NCBI GenBank assembly: GCA_029216955.1
Contig: JANAVB010033216.1
Location: 5,440,871 to 5,504,870 of the forward strand
DNA from: Iris pallida
Taxonomy: Eukaryota; Streptophyta; Magnoliopsida; Asparagales; Iridaceae
DNA: 64,000 bases
Direction of reading: 5' to 3'
The notes under the pieces are model-generated. The model saw only the letters and a list, made by a program, of their open reading frames with translations. It made no database searches and was not told the DNA's origin. Numbering within the stretch: position 1 is the stretch's first letter; each line of letters starts with the position of its first letter. The position numbers and the translations under genes are program-made. Below are positions 22,848 through 34,866 of this stretch, piece after piece.

Positions 22848-25079
22848 TGTCACGCCCCAATTCGTAAAGTCATTTATTCACATATTTTATCTCTTGGAAT
22901 CGGTCGTCCTCGCTTTGGCGTGATGCCGTACAAGTCTAGTATTGCACTTATACAAGGCAAAGATGGTACATAATTGATTATCTTCAAATAAGAACACATC
23001 ACAGCGGCAGGAGCAGACAAATTGAAATTAACGAGGATATTCCTTTCTAATCGAATGAAAATACATCATTTGATTTGTAACAGCAGAAATGAGAAGATAA
23101 CTTGCAGTCACAGAGAGATATATAGAAATTTATTCTCTTTATTAATAATTGAAGAAGAGTACAAGACTTATATTGAAGTACACTGCTTACAATACATCTC
23201 ACTTACATTGAAAGCCAACTGAACAATGCTATAAAGCTTACATTTGATACTTGGATACATTAGATTACAACTCGATATACCGACTTGGCTTACAACTCAT
23301 TGGTACAACTGATTACACTGTTCCATACATTATGTCTGTTAAAAACAGAAGACATCATCTTGTACAAGGAGAGCTTCTGTATGCCCAACAAATCTTCGAT
23401 ACCGCGGGACCGATTAAGCCAATCTTCGTGTCAAAATATTCCAAGTACGAGCACATGCCCACAAAACGTGGGTCAGTACATCATCTATGTACTGGCGAGC
23501 AGAATCCAACCCACTCGCCTAAACCAACATATAGTGATCGATTTTAGCAAACATTTAATAGAATGATCTTTATACTTGGGCCTAGCATCAGTTTACAGCT
23601 CTTGAGCAGAATCATTGAATAAGTAAACATGTCATAGCATGGTATAGCATTTCTTTGTGTAAGGCATCATCTAAGCAACATTGAGTTAACACGTTGAGCA
23701 TATTATGGAAATACTTCCTGGAAGGCATCGTTTAGCATACTTGGTGTTATCGTTCAACCGGTTATGGCAATATTCAAAAAGGCAACATCTTATCATCGTT
23801 GGTATTAACATGTTAAGCAATCAAGTTGAATTTAACATATAAATAACCGTATCACATTTAAGTGATTTCTTACCGATAGCCGACTTCCTAGCACCTGCAT
23901 AAAAATACAGGAAAATATGATATACTTACTCTGTCTGCACAAAACATTCATTAGCATGCATCCTGATTACATGGTCGTTGGTGAAACTGCACCATAAAGG
24001 ACTTTCCAACGGGTATTACGATGCACCATTCCAGAGTAGGTTGCAAGCCTAGCCGAATGTCCCGTAATACCTCGTGCCACCATAGCACGACCAATGTTTC
24101 CTTCCGGGTCGAATCGGTCCCAGCGCCCCAGGTACTGTTCGAGAAAACTTACTCAGACTTGTACAAGTACATCCATGACCATGCGAATACGTGTCGACTC
24201 GATAAACACAAGTGCATGGTAAAACAACTGAAATTAAGAAAAGCCAACAGTTCAACATCTCATCTCAATTCCGAGCCGTGTTCAACGACTAATCATTCCA
24301 TCATTACCACCATTCCACTTTGTGATCTCCATGAATCCAAGCCTCATCATTCCTCATTCATTGATTCATTGCAACATTTATTATAACATTCCTCTCAACG
24401 AGCAACCAACAATATTTTATTCATTTCAAGGGACAAGAAGCTTTTCATTCGTTTTATTGGGACAATTATTATTCAGTTCATTGCTTACACAAAAACAGGC
24501 AGCATCTCTCTTCTTTACAACAGTTATACAAAGAGTACATGATTCAAGAGTCTCATTCAGTTTATTGTGTTAATAGCATAGCCAGTTCTTTCCCATATAT
24601 CAATCACACCGAATCTCATTATTCAAGTATTTTATTTGTTTCGGCAGCATTAAACATAAGGGACAATATTATCAATTCATTCTCAGGCATTAAATCACAT
24701 TAGCAGTTCAATGTTCATGTGTTGCACATTTCAATAATTTTCAGCATAAGCATCTCTATTATTCAGCAACTAAAATATGGGACATTTAGGGACAATTCAT
24801 AGCATTTCATTACTTCATTTTTATTAAACATGAAGGAGTAAGGAGGAGGAAGGACAGTTCTACTCACTTGCATAAAAAGGGTCTTCCTGTTCCAATCACC
24901 CATAATTTCACTAAGCGTAGCTCCACCAGCGAGCCGCGTTCTAATACCCATTCTGTTTAGCCGGCTGAGAGAAACTACATCAGTCTCAACTCTCCTGATT
25001 TCCAACCCAAGTCATGGTCCAACATTCTGATCGCATCCAACAAGCCAACCAAATGCCTCGCGCGGAGCGGGGCATTACA
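22848..25079 (-). repeat. 3' LTR of element 2
   Basis: TGTCACGCCCC...GGGGCATTACA on the plus strand. It aligns along its full length with 28029-30238 at high identity with scattered substitutions and small indels. Confidence 0.9.
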
Positions 25080-28028
25080 TAATATACCACTCAGAAAAAA
25101 GTTTCGTCCCCAAAACTTAAGGAACAACTCATCTACTAGATTCACTTAGTCACAACGAGTTATTCATTCAGCTTCAATTCAATATTCAGTTCATCACACT
25201 CAGCCATTTCTAAATAGCTACCCAAGTGTACCTCTTAATCCATCAACGATTCAATCCATCTTTCTCTTTTCCAAATACTTGCAACTTTTCATTGATTCAC
25301 CAATATTTTCCTTACATTTCTATCATGGTTGCAACATATCACTTCGTTTGGATCCATACACATATTTTAGGCGCCCCCAAAACATTTGTATTTCAGCCAA
25401 AGTCTGCGCTAGTGCGATAAACTCTCCCCATAATGTTATCTCAGTCACAACCTATCACTTCGGCTGGATCCATACACATATTTTAGGCATCCCTAAAACA
25501 TATGTACTTCAGCCAACTTCCATGTTAGTACGATTCGATAAGCCACGGTATAACTCTCTTTTCCAAATCCGACTTAGCATCCTTTCAATTGACTTATTAC
25601 TTTATTCACTTGCCATAATCACTATCTTCCAGGCCATAATACTTAACATCAGAGACAACTCGGGCAAGCTCTCTATCCAAGCATAATATTTCTATCATTC
25701 GGTCAAGGGTCTAACTTAGAGCCAATCATATCCAGAGTTCACAACATGCAATCATATTCCTTCCCTAATCCAACAATATTTTTTACCGAGACAATTCACC
25801 TTTTCTAAAAGATACAATCCGACGTCACCCATTATCGATTACCCGAGCCAAGGGTACAATTCTATACAACAATAAAGGTTAACCCGGCTACCTGACTATT
25901 AATACCGATCCAACATTCTCGTCATGAGCAGTCAATTCCATCTCATAGGATAATTCACTACTCGATACATACAACTCAAGTCTCATCCCATGATTCTAGT
26001 TCCCGCTATAGGTCGACACATAATCCTCAAGTGTCAAACATATCTAAGGTTCATATTGAAGCATATACTTACAACATATCATTCTTAGGTCATACTCATC
26101 ACCATCTCTCGTTCAATACCAAAAGATTATCCTACGGTCGCCAATGGTCACCCTATTATTCGGTCAAGTCTCTATGGTTAGCGATACCGACAGCTAAACC
26201 TAATCATTTAGGTGACTCCCCTAGAGTGGACGGCTACTAGGGATCATACAAATTTCTTATTCTTAGGCTAACAGGCAACCGACAGTTTGAGGCAGCTCTA
26301 CCCAAACTATGAGATTCAACTCAGTCTGAACAACTAATCGCCATTGTCAGCTATGCCAACAACTGGTCATGCAGCCCACGGGCGCTAGGGTCAAGTCTAT
26401 CTAGGGTCTTCCTCAAAGAAATAATTTTCACAGAGGCTCATTCTAGACTTACCCAACAATCGACTAAGATCGATCTATCAACATTACGGTCAAATCCCGA
26501 CCTGACATACGATTCTCATCTTTCTAATAATCCATCAAGTAAATTCCTAACGATTCAGTTTCTATTCCAATCTTTGTACCCATACGAACCCATAAGCTAA
26601 GGCTAACTATTCAAGGGTCATCGATTCCGATAGTATTAACATAACTATGGAATCATAATATTCGGTCTGTGTGACGAAGTCACACCACTAAGTCATAAGC
26701 CAGCAATCTATATCCCAACCGACAGCCATCTATACATCACACCATCTACAGACACTATCCAACATATTTTGTGATTTTAAATCTTATTCATTTCCCAACC
26801 ATCAAAATCTCATATGGACATTCTTAAAATCTCATACTGTAAGGGTCGAGTAATTCATTCCATTCAATCCGACAATCTACGTATCACTTAACCATCCTCT
26901 AGGCAACACTAGTATTCAGAGTCACTACTCATTATTTTTGTGATACACTTCAAATCCTCTACATACATGTAACGACTATCCTTTGGTGATCAAGATGGAT
27001 TAACATCTATTACACCTTAGGGTCAAGGCACAGATTTCTAATATTCCTTTGGGTCATCGACAACATTTCTAAAACTTTTAGCTTAGAAACCGACTTTGCA
27101 TTAGCCACATAAGATTTGCAACCAACCAATTGAAATCAACATTCAGATGTTCTAAGCCACAACATACTCTAGCTAAATCTATTTACCCATAGCATATTGT
27201 CTTACTAGTCTGAGTCATCACTCGACTAAACAATTTCTAACCAAACCACCCGTTACAATTTCTAGAAATCTTGCTACCAGCATAACATCATCGTCAAGGG
27301 ACACTCGAGTCATCTAGCAACAATACATGACTTCCAGCTATGTCTCGGCACTACCTAGTACCCACAAATAGTCTCATTGCTATCATATGGAAAGGGTCAA
27401 CATACATCTCGTTCTGAGGTGGTAGAGGCAATATACCATTCAGAAACGAAGCCATCCTTAAACAATACCAACTCAACTCTATTCCATACATTCATGATCT
27501 ATAATGATCACAACACTTAACCAATATTCTTAAGGCCTCAGCAGCACTAGTCATCGCCCATCAGTCAACTCATCCATTCTGTTGAACTCATCCATCAAAT
27601 GTTATACTCCCAATTCTTTCCCAACATCACTTACAATTCTCAACTTGTTACAACATACATAGCCACTTTTTTTTATTCCCACATTCCAAACAGCATTCAC
27701 ACTATAGCATACTATGGCATCGAGTCATTATTGGGTTATTTGTGTCCAAACCAACAACAATCATTCATTCAGGGACATCACATCGTATTTAGACTTATTG
27801 TATGGAACATCCAGTGAGCAGCCAAAAGGGTCAACAGCTTTCAGACACAAACAACATAGGATGATTATCGAACAACAACAGCATAATCGCGGAAGCAATC
27901 TTTAATTTAATCGTGGAAGCAACGTTGAGTGATCGCGGAAGCAACTTTGGTTAATCGTCGATGCAACTTTGATTTGAAATGAATCAAAGAAGAGACCAAG
28001 GATGTAAAGTCGTGCTCTAATACCAATT
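25080..28028. other. Gene-free interior of element 2
   Basis: AT-rich, stop-rich in all frames, with no domain I recognise. It carries the twin ACACATATTTTAGG repeats at 25350-25500 that are shared with element 1, and nothing else I can name. Confidence 0.6.
28011..28025 (-). other. Primer binding site of element 2
   Basis: The minus strand reads TGGTATTAGAGCACG three bases inside the LTR. One mismatch from the tRNA-Met site TGGTATCAGAGC. Confidence 0.8.
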
Positions 28029-30238
28029 TGCCATGCCCCGATTCGTAGAGTCATTTATTCACATATTTTATCTCTTGGAATCGGTCGTCCTCGCTTAGGC
28101 GTGATGTCGTACAAGTCTGGTATTGCACTTGTACAAGGCAAAGATGGTACATAATTGATTATCTTCAAATAAGAACACATCGCAGCGGTAGGAGCAAACA
28201 AATTGAAATTAACAAGGATATTCGTTCTTATCGAATGGAAACACATCATTTGATTTGTAACAGCGGAAATGAGAAGATAACTTGCAGTCACAGAGAGATA
28301 TATAGAACTTTATTCTCTTTATTGATAATTGAAGAAGAGTACAAGACTTGTATTGAAGTACACTACTTACAATACATCTTACTTACATTGAAAGCCAACT
28401 GAACAATGCTATAAGCTTACATTTGATACTTGGATACATTGGATTATAACTCGATATATCGACTTGGCTTACAACTCATTGGTACAACTGATTACACTGT
28501 TCCATACATTATGTCCTTTATAAACAGAAGATATCATCTTGTACAAGGAGAGCTTCTGTATGCCCAACAAATCTTCGATGCCGCGGGACCGATCAAGCCA
28601 ATCTTCGTGTCAAAATATTCCAAGCATGAGCACCTGCCCACAAAACGTGGGCCAGTACATCATCTATGTACTGGCGAGCAGAATCCAACCCACTCGCCTA
28701 AACCAACATATAGTGATCGAATTTAGCAAACATTTAATAGAATGATCTTTCTACTTGGGCCTAGCATCAGTTTACAGCTCTTGAGCAGAATCATTGAATA
28801 AGTAAACATGTCATAGCATGGTATAGCATTTCTTTGTGTAAGGCATCATTTAAGAAACATTGAGTTAACACGTTGAGCATATTATGGAAATACTTCCAGG
28901 AAGGCATCGTATAGCATACATGGTGTTATCGTTCAACCGGTTATAACAATATTCAAAAAGGCAACATCTTATCATCGTTGGTATTAACATGTTAAGCAAT
29001 CAAGTTGAATTTAACATGTAAATAACCGTATCACATTTAAGTATTTCTTACCGATAGCCGACTCCCTGGCACCTGTATAAAAATACAGGATAATATGATA
29101 TACTTACTCTGTCTGCACAAAACATTCGTTAGCATGCATCCTGACTACATGGTCGTTGGTAAAACTGCACCATAAAGGAATTTCCAACGGATATTATGAC
29201 GCACCATTCCAGGGTAGGTTGCAAGCCTAGCCGAATGTCCCGTAATACCTCGTGCCACCATAGAACGACCAATGTTTTCCTCCCGGGTCGAATCGGTCCC
29301 AGCACCCCAGGTACCTTTCGAGGAAACTTACTCAGACTTGTACAAGTACGTGTCGACTCGATAAACACAAGTGCATAGTAAAACTACTGAAATTAAGAAA
29401 AGCCAACAGTTCAACATCTCATCTCAATTCCGAGTCGTGTTCAACGACTAATCATTCCCTCATTACCACCATTCCACTTGGTGATCTCCATGATCTCAAG
29501 CCTCATCATTCCTCGTTCATTGATTCATTGTAACATTTCTCATAACATTCCTCTTAACGAGGAACCAACAACATTTCATTCATTTCAAGGGACAAGCAGC
29601 TTTTCATTCGTTTCATTGGAACAATTATTATTCAGTTCATTGCTTACACAAAAACAGGCAACATCTCTTTTCTTTACAACAGTTATACAAAGAGTACATG
29701 ATTCAAGAGTCTCATTTAGTTTATTGTGTTAATAGTATAGACAGTTCTTTCCCATATATCGATCACACCGAATCTCATTATTCAAGTATTTCATTTGTTT
29801 CGGCAGCATTAAACATAAGGGACAATGTTATCAATTCATTCTCAGGCATCAAATCATATTAGCAGTTCAATGTTCATGTGTTGTATATTTCAATAATTTT
29901 CAGCATAAGCATCTCTATTATTTAGCAACTAAAACATGGGACATTTAGGGACAATTCATAGCATTTTAATACTTCATTTTTATTAAGCATGAAGGGGTAA
30001 GGAGGAGGAAGGACAGTTTCACTCACTTACATAAAAAGGGTCTTCCTATTCTAATCACTCATAATTCCACTAAGCGTAGCTCCACCAGCGAGCCGCGTTC
30101 TAATACCCATTCCGTTTAGCCGGCTGAGAGAGACTACATCAGTCTTAATTCTTTTAATTTTCAACCCAAGTCACGGTCCAACATTCTGATCGCATCCAAC
30201 AAGCCAACCAAATGTCTCGTACGGAGCGGGGCATTATA
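28029..30238 (-). repeat. 5' LTR of element 2
   Basis: TGCCATGCCCC...GGGGCATTATA on the plus strand; the terminal CA has become TA. It is followed directly by CGATA. Confidence 0.9.
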
Positions 30239-30243
30239 CGATA
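30239..30243 (+). repeat. Target site duplication of element 2, right copy
   Basis: CGATA, identical to 22843-22847. Confidence 0.9.
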
Positions 30244-30926
30244 CACCTTACAGGTGTGATCTGAATTTGAAGCCTAATTTGAGGAAAAGCGTCATGCAGT
30301 AGGAGTATGCAAGCATCATCAGCAGTTTGATGTACGCTACTACTGCCATTAGGCCTGACATAGCTTTTGTCGTAGAAATGTTGAGTCGGCTCACGAGCAA
30401 CCCAGGCGTTAAGCACTGAAAAGCTGTAAAATAGGTAATAAGATATCTCAAGAAGACTCAGACATACGCACTACACTACAGCAGAGATCCGCAAGTAGTA
30501 GAAGGCTTTAATGATGCCAGCTAGTGCTCAGAGGTGGAAAGCGAGAGATCCACAGGTGGATTCATTTTCACAATGGGTGGAGCTGCTATATCATGGAAGT
30601 CGAAGAAGCAGACTATGCTCTCTCCTTCCTCCATAGAATCTGAGTTCTTTGTACTTGATTCTGCAGCGGAAGAAGCAGAGTGACTTCGGGAGCTCATGTA
30701 TGATCTTCCAGTGGTTGGGGCACAAATACCAGCGATTCCGATATACTGCGACAACCAGGCGACTACGGCGGTGGCATCAAATGATCTCTTCAATGGAAAG
30801 AAGATAACTATGCGGTTAAAGCACTGGGTAGTGCACGATCTTATCAAGAGAGGTGTCATTGTAGTGATTGATGTTCGGAGTCAAGAGAACCTGACGAATC
30901 CATTCACAAAGGGCCTCAAGCACTAG
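30244..30926 (+). pseudogene. Copia RT end and RNase H
   Basis: After the insertion, copia homology resumes (YATTAIRPDI-like near 30335; a GGAAISWKSKKQ-like stretch near 30570). It ends with the RNase H C-terminus, IPIYCDNQATTAVASN, RLKHWVVHDLIKRG and NPFTKGLKH (30696-30926). Short frameshifts and stops break the first half. RNase H would remove the RNA strand after reverse transcription. Confidence 0.82.
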
Positions 30927-32035
30927 CTAGTCGCAGACATAGCTTATAAAATGGGCTTGAAGGTATTTTGATATTGTGTTATTATAATCCTACCATAATG
31001 TTTTATGCTATTAGTTCAAAGAAAAATCTACTAGGCATCTAACTTTTAGTTCAAGGGAGGACCACTAACTGGAAAAATATCAGGAACAATGGATACATAT
31101 CCTCTGTGGCATGGAAAGGATATGGACCTATAACCATTGTTGTCTACTATATATTTTCTGGGGAGGACAGATCCTGTGGTGAGGATGGCTTAAACGCCTT
31201 AATGAGTTCTCTGGCAGAGTGAATGCCTGGTGTGCTTTACAGGAAGCACGGTAGCACAGCACTACAAGGAGTGTAACTCCATGTTACAGTGGGATGACTC
31301 CACCATGAGGTTCCCAGGTAGGGGTAATACCTCGGCTTTGCGAGCCAAGTCATGGCAGCATAGCCCCGTAAATAGGCAAGTAGCCTAATATTGTATGATG
31401 AAATTGAAGAGTTGTAGAAAGCACTACAAAAGAGATGATGTCCTCATGTTACAGTGGCATGACACCATGATGAGGTACCCTAATAGGGGTAAAGCCTCGG
31501 CCTTGCAAGCCTCGTCGTCATGGCGTAACACCACAAGAAAGTGTAAGGCTTCATGCTGGATAGTTTGGTACTATAGAGAGGCTTGTGACCTCATGCTACA
31601 GTAGTATGACACTACGATGAGGTTTCCGGGTAGGGGTAATACCTCGGCTTTAAGCCATGTCATAGCAGTGTAATACCGCAAGAAAGCGCAAGCCTTCATG
31701 CCATGTCTTTTTAATAAAGAACTCACCTATAGTGTATAGATAGAGATAGCAGTCCGTCTCTTGAGGGTAAACTTGTAGACGCCCAAAATAATACACTGAA
31801 ACCAAGCTGGCATAGGGCCTTTAATGTGCAGCCAGAAGCATATGTGACTACATTATGTGAGTGAAAAAATTACAGCTATGGTGCAGAATTCAAGGCTTAG
31901 TCCATTCTTGTATTATAGTCTGTTGTTTGACCCATGCGGAAAGATTCAAGTCATCAGCGATATCTATCCTAATGCATGATGGAAAGTTACTGTAGGAAAC
32001 ACTCATACCCATATATATGGAGACATGTGGGAGAT
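30927..32035 (+). repeat. Copia 3' non-coding region with ~150-180-bp tandem repeats
   Basis: Between about 31270 and 31715 three imperfect units share CATGTTACAGTGG-ATGAC-CCA-GATGAGGT, TAGGGGTAATACCTCGGC and a CAAGAAAGTG/CGCAAGCCTTCATG end. The region closes with the purine tract ATGTGGGAGAT before the LTR. There is no coding frame. Confidence 0.7.
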
Positions 32036-33159
32036 TGTTGTTGGTTTTGGCCTTTACACTAGAAATAATAGTCTCAAATTACCTAGGCCAAATGAGTGGT
32101 ATCTCCATATATAACTTTGCTTGTATGAGAGAGAAGCACATGAGGTGTGAAGAGGCACATGGGTGTGCTATGTGGGAGTATTTTTCTAGTGAAAAAAAAG
32201 GCTAACTCAACAAATAAAGCAATAATGCTTTTTGATGCTCTTGAAATTTATTCCTTTGGAGCTAAGCACTCGGACTCGGACTCGGGCTCATGGGCTCATG
32301 GGACGTAATGTGGCATTTTGTTAGCGCACTTTGCACTTAGCACGTCAGCATCGTCGCTAGGCGCATAGTGCGCTTAAGTTGCGCTCGTTGTACGAGTAGC
32401 CGTTCGTGCGCCTGTTGGCATGACCAGATGGCGTGACCTGATCGCGTGGCCAGATGGTGCGCAAGTTGGCACGGCAGTTGGCGTTGCAGTTGGCATGGCA
32501 GTTTGCGCACGGTATGCGCGGTACGCGTTGTGTGCAAGTACGCACGGGCGCAATTGGCATAGGTCGCGCAGATGGCGCGCGCTGTGTGCTAATTGGTGCA
32601 ATCGTGTCTGTGCACGATTTGAACGGCTATGTAACGTTCTGGGATAGTTTTTTCCACGTCCCGAACTTTTCATATATCGGACGATTACTGCGCGCGCCTA
32701 TATATGTTTCTCTCCTCTCTCTCTCAATACACAGTTCATAATTTCTTTACAAAATTTCTCCAGAGTATAAGAGCAAACAAGAGAGAAACAAAGCGAGTAC
32801 GAGTCATCCGAGGAGTCAGTAGAGCAGAGTGTTCCGAATTTCTTCGTCGAACTTGCTGGTTCCTGGAAGCTGATCGTGTGGGAGGAATATAGCTTTGAGC
32901 ACCGGTGATCATTTACCCCAACATGTTGTTTCCTCATTCCGTCCATTTCATCTTATGTTCATCCACTTGCAACTCGTTCTGAACGAGTACATTTCTGATC
33001 TAATCAGAAACTGTTAGTGAAATTTTATCGCTGCTACTAAGAAACCTTTATGACTTCTTTGAAGTGTTATAATTGATTTTGTTTCTCAGAATCCTCCGGG
33101 ATCTCCGTCGTACACCTTTCTCGAAGTGTTGCATAAATCAGTTTTTCATCGAAAAATCA
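32036..33159 (+). repeat. 3' LTR of the copia element
   Basis: Matches 18603-19665 but is about 60 bp longer. The extra length lies mainly in a TTGGCA-rich tract at 32415-32545. Confidence 0.85.
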
Positions 33160-33899
33160 TGCCCCCCAGACCCAATGGTGGTGGGTTCCGTTGGGCTGTT
33201 GAGCAGCACTTGCGGCCGAGAGAGCAAGGTCATGGGACCTATGGTGTACATTGGAGGGAGGTGCATCTCCGACATTGCTTTAAGCACAGGGCCTTCCAAC
33301 TCGTCGAAGGTGTTCAAGATGATAGTCGCGGCTCGAAAAGACTCCTGAAACTCGTCGATCAGGAAGTTGAGGATGGTATCGTTCCTGTCAGTCATGCGGA
33401 TGAACAATGGAAGATCTCGAAGGCAGCCAATGTTGCCACACACGCTTGCCGAGTAGAAGAACAAGTTGGGGATGTCGAGCTCTTCAGAGACATCCAGAGT
33501 GAAGCTTGTGATGCAGTCGGAAACTACGCAGGTGATGGGTGGCACGTCGGGACACTCTTCGCCGTTGAGCCTCTTCAGTAGTCTGCGGAAAGGAGTCGAG
33601 AACTTGGTCCGAATAGCAACACAGAGCACTGTGGAGTCGTGGACGGTGTGGTAGTCAGCAGGGAGACCGTCGGGGATGGTCTCGAACCGGAAGTCGTCCG
33701 AGGGCGACGGACGGCTGGCCGTGGATGTTAGGATTCGGTCGTAGTTGAACTGGGTATGGATTACGTAGCAACCCTTAGAGTGGAGGAGCACGGCTAGTTG
33801 CATCATGGCATTTACGTGTGCTTGCACTGGGCATGGGAAGCATACTACATGAGGCCACTGCCGATGCTTCTCCTCTCCTGTCGTGGAATTGAAGCACAC
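33160..33899 (-). pseudogene. UGT85-like UDP-glycosyltransferase, 5' half (pseudogene)
   Basis: The N-terminal half of the gene whose 3' half lies at 17988-18602. A minus frame of about 245 codons reads HVVCFPCPVQAHVNAMMQLA near the start (catalytic His in QAHVN), FRFETIPDGLPADYH, PPITCVVSDCITSFTLD, IRMTDRNDTILNFLIDEF, IILNTFDELEGPVL and a YTIGPMTLL motif. This is the acceptor-binding half. Unlike the 3' half it has no stop, but about 45 residues usual for UGT85 proteins are missing around 33400-33440, where SACG-type sequence joins directly to LRDLP. The chosen start (33899) is the first Met; the real one may differ. Homology ends at the copia LTR. Confidence 0.88.
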
Positions 33900-34345
33900 C
33901 TATATTATCTTGTCTGAATGTAACGTTCATCAGCAAATGAACCTTCTTCATTCTCATGTTCTGATCGAAGAACTGTCCTCATATGAAAGCTAGCAAATTG
34001 TCCCTACGTTGGGTTATCAAGTTGGCGACCGGCTGGCTGTCCGATGAATTTGTGCTTATGGACGAAATTTCATTAGTAAGTTCCTTATTATTATAGACAT
34101 AAATTCTGTGAAGAAAACACTTGGGGAGTTTATTTCATAAACACAAACTCTCATGACTCAAGCCTAGTTTATCTACATGGAGAGTTTGGTTTTTTTTTGA
34201 CATCCGAGAGTTTCGGTTTTGATAATAAATATTTGGCCAAATATTTATTATCAAAACCAAAACTCTCGTGACTCAAGCCTAGTTTATCTATTCCTCTGTT
34301 CTAATTAAACTCAAAACCGACAATCTAATCTAAGTCAAACAAACC
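33900..34345. other. AT-rich flank with foldback structure
   Basis: No gene seen. It holds a direct repeat of ACTCTC[A/G]TGACTCAAG (about 34149 and 34262) and a long palindrome. Confidence 0.6.
34204..34269. repeat. 66-bp near-perfect palindrome
   Basis: Two 33-bp arms meet with no loop at 34236/34237. The inner 21 bp of each arm (GTTTTGATAATAAATATTTG and reverse complement) match exactly; the outer 12 bp have two mismatches. Confidence 0.92.
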
Positions 34346-34861
34346 AAAAAAGTTAACCAAAATTTATTAAGTCCACTAAAATAAACTCATCAAACCAAAC
34401 CGACCCAAATCCTAAAACCATAAAAATAATTCTTCTAGCCCAAGCGAAGGTTGGACTCGGCCTGTGGTCAACAGCCCTGACCCGGCCCATGGCCTCACCT
34501 AACTCCTCCCCCCACCCACCCACCCCCCCACACCTACCCACCCACCATTTTCCTACGGATAGAGAGAGAGAGACAGAAGAAGAAAAAATTAAGAGGAGGA
34601 GTTGCTAGAACTTACCAGAGGGAAGGAACCCACAGCGACGCTCTCAAGGGCTGGGCTCGGCGAGTTTCGCAGCTGGCTCTCCGTGGCAGAAGCACTGGTA
34701 GAGGAGAGAAGATAGTGGGCGGCAGATCTAGGAGACAGAGGCGGTGGCTACGATGGTCCTCGACAGTGAGCTGTGCTCGAGGCGGCGAACACGGCTAGTG
34801 CTGCTTAGTGCCGTCGACAAAGCTCCGGCAGAGGAGATCGCCTGGTAAAAGAGGGTTGGCG
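34346..34861. other. Unassigned GC-rich host sequence, part 1
   Basis: A C-rich tract (34500-34545), a GA-run and then purine-rich GC-rich DNA (GGAGAGAAGATAGTGGGC and similar). It continues at 36342 after the solo LTR and probably at 47766 after the CACTA element, with the same character. I recognise no protein or repeat family. Confidence 0.4.
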
Positions 34862-34866
34862 GATCG
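34862..34866 (+). repeat. Target site duplication of solo LTR, left copy
   Basis: GATCG, identical to 36337-36341. Confidence 0.85.

Larger units (their letters stand above)
22848..30238 (-). mobile_element. Non-autonomous gypsy-type LTR retrotransposon (element 2) inside copia RT
   Basis: LTRs of 2232 bp (22848-25079) and 2210 bp (28029-30238) flank a 2.95-kb interior, with perfect CGATA target duplications outside. On the minus strand a tRNA-Met-type primer site follows the right-hand LTR (28011-28025), and a pre-3'LTR stretch like that of element 1 (GACGAAACTTTTTTCTGAG) lies at 25081-25110. The interior 25080-28028 has no gag or pol frame. Two repeats near 25350-25385 and 25465-25500 (ACACATATTTTAGG) match the twin repeats of element 1 near 2220-2340 in reverse. 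So elements 1 and 2 belong to one gene-free superfamily. Confidence 0.88.
18603..33159 (+). mobile_element. Ty1-copia LTR retrotransposon inside the UGT gene, itself interrupted
   Basis: LTRs of about 1.06 kb (18603-19665) and 1.12 kb (32036-33159), both starting TGTTGTTGGTTTTGGCCTTT, enclose gag, protease, integrase, RT and RNase H in copia order. A purine-rich ATGTGGGAGAT stretch lies directly before the 3' LTR. No standard primer site is visible after the 5' LTR, so the leader may have been deleted. Every major domain is present, but stops or frameshifts separate them and the RT is split by a 7.4-kb insertion. The flanking bases (GGCCA left, TGCCC right) are only a weak target-duplication match, so 33159 may be off by a few bases. 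Confidence 0.88.

Noticed and set aside
18598..33164. Perfect target duplication for the copia element
   Set aside because: GGCCA on the left and TGCCC on the right do not match well; the boundary or the duplication has decayed, so I do not claim it.
33073..33654. Plus-strand frames over the UGT 5' half
   Set aside because: Shadows of the minus-strand glycosyltransferase frame.
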